Part shown: one piece after another, positions 32,806 through 42,260 of the stretch
Position numbering within the stretch: the stretch's first letter is position 1
Layout: the number at the start of each line of letters is the position of its first letter
Assembly (NCBI GenBank): GCA_965226645.1
Contig: CBDDDL010000003.1
Span: 496,001 to 560,000 of the forward strand
Length of the DNA stretch: 64,000 nt
Reading direction: 5' to 3'
Source of the DNA: Poriferisodalis sp965226645
GTDB lineage: Bacteria; Actinomycetota; Acidimicrobiia; Acidimicrobiales; Poriferisodalaceae
Program-made: the position numbers and the translations under genes
The notes under the pieces: generated by a model
What the model was told of the DNA's origin: nothing
What the model saw: only the letters and a program-made list of their open reading frames with translations
Databases searched by the model: none

Positions 32806-34077
32806 GTGGCGAAGTTCGGCGAAGGCGGCGAACTCCTCAAGTGCTCCTTCTGCGGCAAGTCCCAGAAGCAGGTGCGCAAGCTGATTGCGGGCCCCGGCGT
32901 GTACATCTGCGACGAGTGCATCGACCTGTGCAACGAGATCATCGACGACGAAGTCGAGACCTCCACAGCAACGCCGTTCGAAGCTGTCCCCAAGCCGCGC
33001 GAGATATTTGCGTTCCTCGATGACTACATCATCGATCAGGACCGAACCAAAACGATCCTGTCGGTCGCCGTCTACAACCATTACAAGCGGATGCGGCTCG
33101 AGCCCGCTGGACCCGGCGCGGAAGACGACGTCGAGATCGCCAAGTCGAACATTTTGCTGATCGGCCCGACCGGCTGCGGCAAGACGATGATGGCGCAGAC
33201 GCTCGCACGGCTGCTCAAAGTGCCGTTTGCTATCGCGGACGCCACAGCGCTCACCGAAGCGGGTTATGTGGGAGAGGATGTCGAGAACATCCTCCTCAAG
33301 CTCCTGCAGTCAGCTGATTTCGACGTCAAGCGGGCCGAGACGGGGATCGTCTACATCGACGAGATCGACAAGATTGCCCGCAAGGCAGAGAACGCGTCGA
33401 TCACTCGCGACGTCTCCGGCGAGGGCGTGCAGCAGGCGCTGTTGAAGATCCTGGAAGGCACGGTGGCGTCAGTGCCGCCCCAAGGAGGACGCAAGCATCC
33501 GCATCAGGAATTCCTGCAAATCGACACGACCAACGTGCTGTTCATCTGTGGCGGGGCATTCGACGGACTCGAGCGAATCATTGCTGACCGAGTCGGGGAG
33601 CGAGGCGTGGGCTTCGGTGCGACGTTGCGAAGCGCGGCGAGCAAGCCGCCGCTTGACGTCCTGCCCGAGGTGCTGCCTGAGGATCTGCGCCACTTCGGGC
33701 TGATCCCCGAGTTCATCGGCCGGCTGCCGGTCGTCGGCGTGGTCGACCCGCTGGGTCCCCACGCATTGCGACGCATTCTCACCGAGCCCAAGAACGCCTT
33801 GGTGCGCCAATACCGTCGAATGTTCGAGCTGGACGATGTCGAATTGGAGTTCACCGAGGACGCACTCGATGCCATCGTCGATCAAGCCATGCTCCGCAAT
33901 ACCGGAGCAAGAGGGCTTCGTGCAATCCTCGAGGAAGTCCTGCTGGGGTTGATGTATGACCTGCCGAGCCGCGACGACGTGGCCCGCTGCATCGTGGACC
34001 GTGGTGTCGTGCTGGACAAGGTGAACCCCACCTTGGTGCCGCGCACGGCATCGTCCCCGTCGCGCCGCGCCTCCTGA
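32806..34077 (+). CDS. clpX: ATP-dependent Clp protease ATP-binding subunit ClpX
   Basis: 423 residues. GTG start with GGAGG about 7 bases upstream. The N-terminal zinc-binding domain has four cysteines (CSFCGK, ICDECIDLC). The AAA+ domain shows LIGPTGCGKTMMAQTLARLL as Walker A, VYIDEIDKIARK as Walker B, the pore loop in GYVGEDVENI, and sensor-2 GARGLRAILEEVL near the C-terminus. It unfolds tagged proteins for ClpP. Here it is divergent from tig-clpP instead of following clpP, and is followed 9 nt later by folC. Confidence 0.95.
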   Translation: MAKFGEGGELLKCSFCGKSQKQVRKLIAGPGVYICDECIDLCNEIIDDEVETSTATPFEAVPKPREIFAFLDDYIIDQDRTKTILSVAVYNHYKRMRLEPAGPGAEDDVEIAKSNILLIGPTGCGKTMMAQTLARLLKVPFAIADATALTEAGYVGEDVENILLKLLQSADFDVKRAETGIVYIDEIDKIARKAENASITRDVSGEGVQQALLKILEGTVASVPPQGGRKHPHQEFLQIDTTNVLFICGGAFDGLERIIADRVGERGVGFGATLRSAASKPPLDVLPEVLPEDLRHFGLIPEFIGRLPVVGVVDPLGPHALRRILTEPKNALVRQYRRMFELDDVELEFTEDALDAIVDQAMLRNTGARGLRAILEEVLLGLMYDLPSRDDVARCIVDRGVVLDKVNPTLVPRTASSPSRRAS

Positions 34078-34086
34078 GCACCCGCG

Positions 34087-35490
34087 GTGTCTTTGCCGCT
34101 CGCTGACTACGAAGCAGCCCTCGATTGGCTGGACTCCCACATCGATCTCGAGCGTCTGCTCGGCTCGCCCGGCGTGGACGCGCCCACGCTGGATCGCATG
34201 TGGACGCTCATGGGCGTGCTGGGCGACCCCCAGGACAGCGTTCCGGCGATTCACATCACGGGCACGAATGGCAAGGGGAGCACGGCTCGCATCGTCGTGG
34301 CGCTGCTCGGCGCCTGCGGCCTCACAGCGGGCAGCTACACATCGCCTCACATCGAGCGCGTCAACGATCGGATCATGCTGGCGAACGTGCCGCTGCGGGA
34401 TGAAGACTTCACGGCGGCGATCAGCGAGATCGCGGTCTTCGAGCCGCTGGTGGTCGAGCGACTCGGCGAGCGGCCCAACTACTTCGAGGTGATGGCTGCC
34501 GCCGCGTACAACTGGTTTGCCTCCGCGGCGCACGTCAATGTGATCGAAGTTGGCATGGGCGGCCGATGGGATGCCACGAACGTCGTGGATGCCGTAGTGT
34601 CGGTGATCACCAACGTCGGGGAAGATCACCTCGAGATCATCGGTCCGACGCTTGCGGATGTCGCTGCGGAGAAGTCCGCAATCATCTCCGCCGGAGCAGT
34701 GGCGATCTGCGGCGAGACCGCACCTGCGCTGGCCGACATCGTCGTCGATGCCGCCGAAGAGGCCGGCGCCGAGCTCTGGCGCCGCGGCGACGAGTGGGAT
34801 GTGGTCGATCGTCGCGTCGCCGTCGGTGGGCAGGTCGTCAGCACTCGAACGCCGTTCGGCGAACATCGAGACGTCTTCGTTCCGTTGCACGGGGCACACC
34901 AGGCCATCAACGTGGCGACCGCGATTGCCGCCGTCGAGGCTTTCTTTGGCCGATGCCTTGACGATGATCTGGTCTCGGCTGCCCTGGGCGACGTGTCGCT
35001 GCCGGCCCGTTTTGAGATTGTCAGCACTCGGCCCACGGTCGTCATTGACGGAGCACACAACCCAGCGGGCGCTGCCGCGTTGCGTGACACGCTGTCCGAG
35101 GCACTTTCGTTAGGGAGCGGAGGCGGCTTGGCGTCAGACGTGCTGCTTCGTGGCGTCGGCGAGGCCGTGCTCGTGGTCGGGGCGAATCGACCTCATGATC
35201 CGGGAGCGTTCTGCGAGGCCCTGGACTTGGGGCCCTTCAGCGCGGTGGTGACCGCAGCTGCGACGTGGCCGCGCGCGATGCCGGCAACGGAGGTGGCTGA
35301 CGCCGTGGCGGCGGCAATTGCGGCTGCAGGCCTCGGACCATTGCGGCCCGAAATCATCCCCGCCGCCGATGTGTCGGCGGCGGTGGAAGTCGCGCAGGAT
35401 CGGGCGGGTCCGGAGGGGATCGTTGTCGTGACAGGCTCGCTCTACATTGCCGCTGAGGCGCGACGACTTCTGGTGGCGCGGTCGCACTAG
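34087..35490 (+). CDS. folC: Bifunctional dihydrofolate/folylpolyglutamate synthase
   Basis: 467 residues, GTG start 9 nt after the clpX stop. HITGTNGKGSTARI is the ATP-binding loop, YTSPHIERVNDRI the following motif, and EVGMGGRWDATNVVD the Mg/substrate segment typical of FolC. The C-terminal ligase domain begins near VVIDGAHNPAGA. It adds glutamates to folates in the cytoplasm. Shared transcription with clpX is likely from the tight spacing. Normally sized; complete. Confidence 0.92.
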   Translation: MSLPLADYEAALDWLDSHIDLERLLGSPGVDAPTLDRMWTLMGVLGDPQDSVPAIHITGTNGKGSTARIVVALLGACGLTAGSYTSPHIERVNDRIMLANVPLRDEDFTAAISEIAVFEPLVVERLGERPNYFEVMAAAAYNWFASAAHVNVIEVGMGGRWDATNVVDAVVSVITNVGEDHLEIIGPTLADVAAEKSAIISAGAVAICGETAPALADIVVDAAEEAGAELWRRGDEWDVVDRRVAVGGQVVSTRTPFGEHRDVFVPLHGAHQAINVATAIAAVEAFFGRCLDDDLVSAALGDVSLPARFEIVSTRPTVVIDGAHNPAGAAALRDTLSEALSLGSGGGLASDVLLRGVGEAVLVVGANRPHDPGAFCEALDLGPFSAVVTAAATWPRAMPATEVADAVAAAIAAAGLGPLRPEIIPAADVSAAVEVAQDRAGPEGIVVVTGSLYIAAEARRLLVARSH

Positions 35491-35697
35491 CCTCGGACCG
35501 CGCGCTCGGCGCACCACGCATCGGTTGTCCCGACAACCATCCCGCCGGTTCGGTGACAATGCCGCGCCGACGCAGTGTCGACACGCCGAGACGCCCAGCT
35601 ACCGACGAACTCCGCCCAAAGCCGAAGACACACCAACTCCAACCGCCTGGTCCCTTGGCCCGGCACAACCGCAGCCACGACGATCCGGGAGACAGCG

Positions 35698-36147
35698 ATG
35701 CGGCAGACGCTCGTGATTTGCAAACCCGACGCTGTGGAGCGCGGTCTCGTCGGCGAGATTATCGGCCGCTTCGAGCGTAAGGGTCTGACAATCGCCGCAA
35801 TGCAGCATCGCACAATCGATCATGCGACCGCGTCAAATCACTACGTGGAACACGTCGGCAAGCCGTTCTACGAGCCCTTGCTTGAGTTCATAACGAGGTC
35901 GCCATCGGTCATAATGGTCATCGAAGGGCCCGAAAGCGCCGGTGACGACACCTTCGCTATCGTGCGGACGCTGATGGGCGCTACCAATCCGGCGCAGGCT
36001 TTACCGGGAACGATCCGAGGCGACCTCGCGATGTCGCCCACCGAGAACCTGGTGCATGGCTCCGATGGCGACGCCTCGGCCCAACGCGAGATCGCCCTCT
36101 TCTTCGGCAATGCAGCGTGCGCGGGATCCGTTCAGGGGCCGCAATGA
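35698..36147 (+). CDS. ndk: Nucleoside diphosphate kinase
   Basis: 149 residues from the ATG at 35698. TLVICKPDAVERGLVGEIIG is the N-terminal strand and loop; the active histidine is in ENLVHGSDG, preceded by LPGTIRGDLA. The family length is about 136 and the extra residues form a short tail (GNAACAGSVQGPQ). It balances NTP pools through a phosphohistidine. The gap of 207 bp from folC probably contains its own promoter. In the typical order of related genomes folC and ndk lie together before mreB. Confidence 0.93.
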   Translation: MRQTLVICKPDAVERGLVGEIIGRFERKGLTIAAMQHRTIDHATASNHYVEHVGKPFYEPLLEFITRSPSVIMVIEGPESAGDDTFAIVRTLMGATNPAQALPGTIRGDLAMSPTENLVHGSDGDASAQREIALFFGNAACAGSVQGPQ

Positions 36148-36181
36148 TGGTTGACGTGACAATGGATGGAGTCAGCGGCTG

Positions 36182-37246
36182 ATGCCGGCCTCGACGGCTT
36201 CCCGCCGCCGCCGCCGCCGGCGCAGCAGCATCTTCGGCGGCAGAGACATTGCTGTCGATCTGGGCACGGCCAACACGACCGTGTTCGTGCGCGGTCGGGG
36301 CATCGTGCTCAATGAGCCGTCCGTCGTCGCGGTCGATGCCGCGACGGGCAATTCACTTGCCGTCGGCCACGAGGCCAAGCGCATGATCGGGAGGACTCCG
36401 GGAAATATCTCCGCGATCAGTCCTCTCAAGGACGGCGTGATCGCAGACTTTGACATCTGCGAGAAGATGCTCCGCCACTTCATCACCCAAGTCACGCAAA
36501 CTCGCTGGCCCAAGCCGCGCATGGTGATCTGCGTGCCATCGGGGATTACGGGTGTCGAGCAGCGTGCTGTCCAGGAAGCGGCGGAATACGCGGGTGCCCG
36601 CCGTGCCTACATCATCGAAGAGCCGATGGCCGCAGCGATCGGCGCCGGGCTGCCGGTCCAGTCGGCGCGCGGCAGCATGATCGTGGACATCGGCGGCGGT
36701 ACCACCGAAGTCGCGGTGATCTCGCTGGGCGGAATCGTCACCGCGCGTTCGGCTCGCGTCGGCGGCAACGTGATCGACGCCTCAATCGTGGCGCACATCA
36801 AGAAGGAGCACGGTCTTATCGTGGGGGAGCGCACAGCCGAGGAGCTCAAGCTGGCCTTGGGCTCTGCGTGGCCCTTGCACGAGGAGATTCACGCCGAGGT
36901 CCGAGGCCGCGACATGGTGAGCGGACTTCCCGAATCGGTCAGCGTGGACAGTGTCGAGATTCGGGAAGCGATTGCGGGGCCGGTCAGCGCGATCGTGGAC
37001 TCTGTCAAGGCGACCCTCGATGACACGGCGCCAGAGTTGGCGGCTGACGTGATGGACTTCGGCATCACGCTCGCGGGCGGCGGCGCGTTGCTGCGTGGCT
37101 TGACCGATCGGCTGCGTTCCGAAACCGGCGTCGAGGTGCATGTCGCGCAAGACCCACTGTTTGCGGTGGTTCGCGGTTCGGGCCAGACGCTCGAGGAGTT
37201 CGACGTCCTGCACGGAGTGCTGTTCTCCTCCAGCGAGGGGCGCTGA
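36182..37246 (+). CDS. mreB: Rod shape-determining protein MreB
   Basis: 354 residues. After an arginine-rich N-terminal tail (eight arginines within the first 16 residues) the actin fold begins: DIAVDLGTANTTVFVRG for phosphate 1, VCVPSGITGVEQRAV for the connect region, MIVDIGGGTTEVAVISLGG for phosphate 2 and GITLAGGGALLRGL for the adenosine motif. The polymer guides lateral wall synthesis at the membrane; the basic tail may replace the usual amphipathic helix. First gene of a five-gene overlapping operon. Confidence 0.95.
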   Translation: MPASTASRRRRRRRSSIFGGRDIAVDLGTANTTVFVRGRGIVLNEPSVVAVDAATGNSLAVGHEAKRMIGRTPGNISAISPLKDGVIADFDICEKMLRHFITQVTQTRWPKPRMVICVPSGITGVEQRAVQEAAEYAGARRAYIIEEPMAAAIGAGLPVQSARGSMIVDIGGGTTEVAVISLGGIVTARSARVGGNVIDASIVAHIKKEHGLIVGERTAEELKLALGSAWPLHEEIHAEVRGRDMVSGLPESVSVDSVEIREAIAGPVSAIVDSVKATLDDTAPELAADVMDFGITLAGGGALLRGLTDRLRSETGVEVHVAQDPLFAVVRGSGQTLEEFDVLHGVLFSSSEGR

Positions 37247-37257
37247 CGCCCCGCACC

Positions 37258-38190
37258 GTGGCCCGCCGCGCCGGAATTCGGAGACGCACGTGGCTCCGAT
37301 TGGCGTTGCTCGTGGTGACGGCTATCGCGTTGTTGACGCTTGACGCCCGAGGCTCGGGCGGCGCTCTGGAAACCGCCCGGGGCGCCGCGCTGGACTTGCT
37401 CGGGCCAGTGCGCAGCGTTGGCGACTGGGTCATCTCGCCGGTCCGCAATGCGTGGCGCGGAATCGTCGGCTTCAGTGACCTCGAGGCCGAGAACGCGCAA
37501 TTGCGCAGCGAGCTCGCCACAGCGGAGGCGTCGGTGCTGCGGGTCGGGGAACTCGAACGGGACCGTCAGGATCTGCTGGCGCTGGTCGGGGCGCGCGATA
37601 ACGCCGAGACGATCCCGCGGGTGACTGCTCGGGTCATCGATGCGCCGGTATCGAATTTCGAGCGAACAATCGAGTTGGCGAAGGGCCGCCGGGACGGCAT
37701 CCGCGAGGGCATGCCCGTCGAGAGCGGCCACGGAATAGTGGGACGGGTCACTTGGGTCAGCGTGACGCGGTCGCGGGTGGAATTGTTGACCGATCCGAAC
37801 TTCGACGCGGGCGTGCGCATGGTGCGCTCCGGCGACGACGGGCTCGCATCTGGCCGCGGCTCCGGACGCGATCTCGAAGTCAGCTACATCGAGCTCGAAA
37901 CCGTGGTCATTCCCGGAGAGACCGTTGTGACGAGCGGCTTCGTAGGCAGCACGTTCCCCGCTGGACTGCTGGTCGGGACGGTCACCGACGTCGAACCCGA
38001 CGCAGTCCGCGGCGCCCAGCGCGTCACCGTGCACCCCGCGGCAGACCTCACGCGACTTCGATGGGTTCAGGTGCTGCTGTACGAGCCAGACGTTCCAGAG
38101 CCTGTCGTTGTCGATCGCACCCCGCCGACGACAGCGCCGACAGAGCCAGAGGAGTCGACGGGCTTGCAAGCCCCGTCGCCCCAATCATGA
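37258..38190 (+). CDS. mreC: Rod shape-determining protein MreC
   Basis: 310 residues with a GTG start 11 nt after mreB. One N-terminal transmembrane helix (LRLALLVVTAIALLTL) is followed by a coiled coil (DLEAENAQLRSELATAE...) and the paired beta domains with GMPVESGHGIVGRV and TSGFVGSTFPAGLLVGTV, as in MreC. It links MreB to the synthases outside the membrane. A proline/threonine-rich tail of about 30 residues ends the protein. Confidence 0.92.
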   Translation: MARRAGIRRRTWLRLALLVVTAIALLTLDARGSGGALETARGAALDLLGPVRSVGDWVISPVRNAWRGIVGFSDLEAENAQLRSELATAEASVLRVGELERDRQDLLALVGARDNAETIPRVTARVIDAPVSNFERTIELAKGRRDGIREGMPVESGHGIVGRVTWVSVTRSRVELLTDPNFDAGVRMVRSGDDGLASGRGSGRDLEVSYIELETVVIPGETVVTSGFVGSTFPAGLLVGTVTDVEPDAVRGAQRVTVHPAADLTRLRWVQVLLYEPDVPEPVVVDRTPPTTAPTEPEESTGLQAPSPQS

Positions 38191-38245
38191 GGCTGCTGGA
38201 CATGAGGCGAGCGGTGATGCGGCGAGTCGTGATGGAGCTGGGCGC

Positions 38246-38788
38246 ATGATGGCGAGCGCGGGGCCGGTCCCGCGTTCAGCGCTCCTCATCGCTCTCGCCG
38301 TCATGATGCACGTGGCTTTCGGAGCCCACATCACGCCGGCTGGTGTCATCGTCGACCCTCTCGTGCTGATCGCGGTCGCTGGCGGGACCGTCGGCGGCCG
38401 CAGTTCAGGGGCCTCGCTCGGCGGAGGATGCGGTCTGGCCTCTGACCTGATCGTGCACACACCGTTCGGCCTGTCGATGCTGGTCCTGATACTGGTGGGA
38501 TACGTGTCCGGCGCCGTCGCAGATCAGCTGCCTTCGGCGGGGCGGCTGGCGCGGGCTCCGATCGCAGCAGTTCTCGCCGCCGGAGCGATCGGATTCTTCG
38601 GTTGTGCCGGATGGCTGATGGATCTGGTCTATGTGACCGAAGCGCCGTTGGCGCGCATCGCGATCGTGACCGGAATCGTGGCGCTGGCAGCAAACCCGCT
38701 GCTCGAGCGGGTAGTGCGCTGGGCGCTCGTCGTTCGACCTTCGATTTCCGTCGAGCGCACTCCGCGCCGGGGGTCTCGCAGTGGATGA
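38246..38788 (+). CDS. mreD: Rod shape-determining protein MreD
   Basis: 180 residues from an ATG; a second ATG follows immediately. Five hydrophobic helices are visible, among them ALLIALAVMMHVAFGA, VIVDPLVLIAVAGGTVG and LSMLVLILVGYVSGAV, the pattern of MreD. The family is poorly conserved, so identity rests on topology and position between mreC and mrdA. It overlaps mrdA by 8 nt. Confidence 0.8.
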   Translation: MMASAGPVPRSALLIALAVMMHVAFGAHITPAGVIVDPLVLIAVAGGTVGGRSSGASLGGGCGLASDLIVHTPFGLSMLVLILVGYVSGAVADQLPSAGRLARAPIAAVLAAGAIGFFGCAGWLMDLVYVTEAPLARIAIVTGIVALAANPLLERVVRWALVVRPSISVERTPRRGSRSG

Positions 38789-40970
38789 ACAGGTCCGCCG
38801 CCGGATGGCCTTTTTGGGCATCGTCATGGTCGGGCTCTTCGGCGCGCTGTTCACGCGCCTGTGGTACCTGCAGGTCCTCGAGACCGATCAGTACACCGTG
38901 GCCGCCGAATCGAATCAGGTGCGGATCATCATCACGCCCCCGACGCGCGGACGCATCCTCGACCGGCACGGCGTGGTGCTCGCGGACAACGTGCGCACCG
39001 GCGTCGTCACGATCGACCAGTCGAGCTTGACCGACGACCAGATCGAGAACCGGCTCATCGAGCTGGCTGACCTGCTGGACGTGGAGGTGGTGCAGCTCCA
39101 ACGAGGCCTTGCTGACCAGCGGAGCCATCCTCTCGCGCCCAAGATCGTGGCGACCGGTCTCGACGAGGAAGGCCTGCTGCGCGTCGCCGAACGCTCGATT
39201 CCCGGCGTCGAGGCCAAGTGGGACTGGGTGCGCGTCTATCCCCAGAACGAGGTTGGCGCGCACATCGTGGGCTACGTCGGCGCGATGTCCGAGCGCCAGC
39301 ACCGGGAACTCATCGACGACGGTTACCTACCGTACGAGCGCGTCGGCCGTGCCGGCATCGAGGGTCTCTTTGAAACCGAATTGCACGGTGAGCCCGGCCG
39401 CACCAAGCTCGAAGTCGACCGCCGAAACCGGGTGCAGCAGATCCTCGCCGATGTCCCGCCGAGTCCGGGCCACGACATCGTCCTGTCGATTGACGTCGAA
39501 TTGCAGGCCGCGGCCGAGTCATATTTGCGGCAGGGTCTCATCGGGGCTCGCAAGACGGTCAGCGATGATTCAGGCTTCTTTTTCCCGGCACTGACCGGCG
39601 CTGCGGTGGTGTTGGACGTTCGCAATGGCGACGTCCTGGCGATGGTGTCGCATCCGACGTACGACCCCAATTGGATGGTCGAGGGCCTGAGCATTGCCGA
39701 GTACCAATCCGTTTTCGAGAATCCCTACGCCCCCGGCGCGTTGAACAACCGTGCTGTGCAGGGCACGTACTCGCCCGGCTCGGTCTTCAAGACGGTGACT
39801 GCGCTGGCCGGACTCGAAGCCGGGTTGATCGCTCCGCGCGCAGCGTTTCACGACATCGGCTACTACAGCATTCCCGAATCGCGAGGATGCACCGGCCGGT
39901 GTACGTTCTTCAACTCGGACCGAGCGGCGTTGGGCACCGTTGACCTTTCGGCAGCGCTGACTCGATCCAGCGACGCGTATTTCTACAAAGTCGCAGACGA
40001 CCTGTACTGGATCGACGGTCCCGAACAGTGGGCGATCCAAGACATGGCTCGCGAGCTCGGATTCGGTTCGCCCACCGGCGTGCAGCTGCCGTTCGAAAAG
40101 TCAGGCCGTGTGCCCGATGGGGACGTCAAGAAGTTCCTCTTCGAGGCGAACCCCGACGCGTACAACCCGTACAACGAGCCGGTCCGCTGGTTTCCAGGCG
40201 ACAACATCAACACCGGCATCGGGCAGGGATTCGTCGGCGTCACGCCGCTGCAGCTAGCGAATGCCTACGCGACGGTCGCCAACGGAGGCACGCGCTTCTC
40301 GCCCAACATCGTGGAGGCGGTGGTCTCGCGCGACTCCGAGACCTTCGGTGAGGCTCTGCTGACATTCGAGCCGCGCGTGCTCGACGTCGTCGATTTTCCC
40401 GATGGGACGGCGGTTGTGCGCGAAGGTCTCAGCAATGTCACGAGCCTTCGACTGCGCGGCACCGCAGGCAAGGCATTTGACGGTTACGACCATGAGGGTT
40501 ATCGCGTGTCGGGCAAGACCGGCACGGCCCAGGCGCAGGGCCTCAACGCGATACTGCGCCGCAAGAAGGAAGACACAGCGGTGTTCGTGGCCTGGGCTCC
40601 GACGCACGACCCGAGGTACGCAGTTGTAGTGATCATGGAGGAGGCGGGCTTCGGGGGCGAGGCAGCGGCTCCGGTGGCACGCCGCATCTTGGAGGCGGTG
40701 CGCGCGTACGAGCAGCGTTGGCCCGAGCCGCAGATCGCATTCGCGCCTCCACAACCAGAATGCCCTGAGGTGCCTGAGGCGCTGCGCGGGGATCCGGCAT
40801 TCACGGGATACGTGCCGGAGGGATGTCCGTGGGGCGTCCAGATCCCCCGGGCCAACACTCCCGGCGATGCCGATGGCGACGGTATCCCCGACGTTGATCA
40901 ACTCGACGACCGGTTCGACAACGCGCTAGGTGCCGCAACCTTGCCCAGACGCCGCGTGGGGGTGAACTGA
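38781..40970 (+). CDS. mrdA: Penicillin-binding protein 2, elongasome transpeptidase
   Basis: 729 residues, GTG start inside the end of mreD. An N-terminal helix (MAFLGIVMVGLFGALFTRLW) anchors it. The pedestal includes GRILDRHGVVLADN. The transpeptidase has SPGSVFKTV (serine and lysine of SxxK), SSDAYFY in the place of SxN, and SGKTGTAQ. It cross-links peptidoglycan along the cylinder. Unusual is the C-terminal tail of about 60 residues containing DADGDGIPDVDQLDDRFD, a calcium-binding-loop motif of the thrombospondin-type-3/EF kind, in the periplasmic-side portion. Confidence 0.92.
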   Translation: MDEQVRRRMAFLGIVMVGLFGALFTRLWYLQVLETDQYTVAAESNQVRIIITPPTRGRILDRHGVVLADNVRTGVVTIDQSSLTDDQIENRLIELADLLDVEVVQLQRGLADQRSHPLAPKIVATGLDEEGLLRVAERSIPGVEAKWDWVRVYPQNEVGAHIVGYVGAMSERQHRELIDDGYLPYERVGRAGIEGLFETELHGEPGRTKLEVDRRNRVQQILADVPPSPGHDIVLSIDVELQAAAESYLRQGLIGARKTVSDDSGFFFPALTGAAVVLDVRNGDVLAMVSHPTYDPNWMVEGLSIAEYQSVFENPYAPGALNNRAVQGTYSPGSVFKTVTALAGLEAGLIAPRAAFHDIGYYSIPESRGCTGRCTFFNSDRAALGTVDLSAALTRSSDAYFYKVADDLYWIDGPEQWAIQDMARELGFGSPTGVQLPFEKSGRVPDGDVKKFLFEANPDAYNPYNEPVRWFPGDNINTGIGQGFVGVTPLQLANAYATVANGGTRFSPNIVEAVVSRDSETFGEALLTFEPRVLDVVDFPDGTAVVREGLSNVTSLRLRGTAGKAFDGYDHEGYRVSGKTGTAQAQGLNAILRRKKEDTAVFVAWAPTHDPRYAVVVIMEEAGFGGEAAAPVARRILEAVRAYEQRWPEPQIAFAPPQPECPEVPEALRGDPAFTGYVPEGCPWGVQIPRANTPGDADGDGIPDVDQLDDRFDNALGAATLPRRRVGVN

Positions 40971-42133
40971 TGGTGCTGGGCCGACTGCTCGCCAAGACTC
41001 CGACGCGGCGCGAGCTGCGTTCTCCGGCGTGGTTCGCCGACTACTCGCTGGCCGCAGCGACAATCACTGTGGCCTGTATGGGCATCGCCATGAACTATTC
41101 AGCGACGTGGCGCAGCCTGAGCTTTGAAGGCGCGGATCCGCTGACGGTGGCGCGACGCCAAGCGATCTTCGTGCTCATCGGCATCGCCGTGATGGTGGCA
41201 GCGGCCGTCGTGGACTATCGAGTCCTGCGGCACTACGCCACGCCGGCGTATCTGGCAGTGCTGTTGGCACTCGCAGCGCTGCTCCGTTGGGGCCCCGAGA
41301 TCCGCAACACCCGCTCATGGTTTGAATTGCCCTTCGTCGGGTTCCAAGTGCAGCCTTCCGAATTCGCCAAACTCGCGGTGATTGTGTCGCTAGCGGCGTT
41401 CGTGGCGCACCACGAGGGATATCTGCGCTTCGACACTCTGTTCAATGCCGGCCTATTGCTGGCCGTGCCGATGTTCCTGATCTACAGCCAGCCTGATCTG
41501 GGCACAATGCTGGTGTTTGTGGCGATCGCCATGGGAATGCTGCTTGTGGCGGGCGCACAATTGCGTCACATTGTCATTGTCACGTTGGCGGGAGTGCTGG
41601 CGCTGGTGCTCGTCTTCAGCATCGACGCGTTGCAGGGTCCGAGGCTCTTGAACGAGACTCAACGCGGTCGCTTGACAGCGTTCTTGGATCAGGACTACGA
41701 ACCTCAGAAGGCTTCCTACAACCTCAGGCAGAGCCAGATCGCGATCGGCGCGGGTGGCGTGTGGGGCCAAGGATGGAAACAGGGCACGCAGACCAATTTG
41801 GACCTGGTGCCCGAGCAGCACAACGACTTCATCTTCACGGCGCTCGGAGAAGAATTCGGCCTCGTCGGCGCGGCGCTGCTCTTGGCGCTCTACGCGTACA
41901 TCGTGGTGCGAATCTGGCTCATCGCACGAGCAGCCAGCGATCCTTTCGGACGATTACTCGGGGTCGGCATCCTGTCGATGCTGCTGTTCCAGGTATTCCA
42001 GAACATTGGCATGACCATTGGCATCATGCCGATTACCGGCATCCCGCTGCCGCTCATGAGCCATGGTGGTTCAGGCACCCTGACAACATTTGCCGCAATC
42101 GGCATCGTCATCAGCATCGGGTCGCGCCGCTGA
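40970..42133 (+). CDS. rodA: Peptidoglycan glycosyltransferase RodA
   Basis: 387 residues; the ATG shares a base with the mrdA stop (TGATG). A SEDS protein with about ten membrane helices: the extracellular loop GFQVQPSEFAKLA, the conserved PEQHNDFIFTALGEEFGLVG and the final LPLMSHGGSGTLTTFAAIG are diagnostic. It polymerises glycan together with PBP2. Spacing to the preceding gene shows translational coupling. Full length. Confidence 0.95.
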   Translation: MVLGRLLAKTPTRRELRSPAWFADYSLAAATITVACMGIAMNYSATWRSLSFEGADPLTVARRQAIFVLIGIAVMVAAAVVDYRVLRHYATPAYLAVLLALAALLRWGPEIRNTRSWFELPFVGFQVQPSEFAKLAVIVSLAAFVAHHEGYLRFDTLFNAGLLLAVPMFLIYSQPDLGTMLVFVAIAMGMLLVAGAQLRHIVIVTLAGVLALVLVFSIDALQGPRLLNETQRGRLTAFLDQDYEPQKASYNLRQSQIAIGAGGVWGQGWKQGTQTNLDLVPEQHNDFIFTALGEEFGLVGAALLLALYAYIVVRIWLIARAASDPFGRLLGVGILSMLLFQVFQNIGMTIGIMPITGIPLPLMSHGGSGTLTTFAAIGIVISIGSRR

Positions 42134-42171
42134 TTAGTTCCAACGCCATCGGGGTGTAGGGCGTCGCGGGT

Positions 42172-42197
42172 CCTGTGTGGACAGCCTGTGTGGACAG
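42172..42197. repeat. 13-bp tandem direct repeat
   Basis: CCTGTGTGGACAG occurs twice back to back (42172-42184 and 42185-42197) in the 127-bp gap between rodA and the radical SAM gene. Possibly a regulator site, otherwise slippage. Confidence 0.6.
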
Positions 42198-42260
42198 AAT
42201 GATGGGGGGCGGCTGTCATCGGCCCCATGTGCGAGGCGGTCCGATAGCGTTGGACGGGCA

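Noticed and set aside
33469..35058. Long open frame (529 codons) on the minus strand opposite clpX and folC
   Set aside because: It is the antisense shadow of two conserved genes in a GC-rich genome; composition is rich in His, Arg and Gly and shows no family motif.
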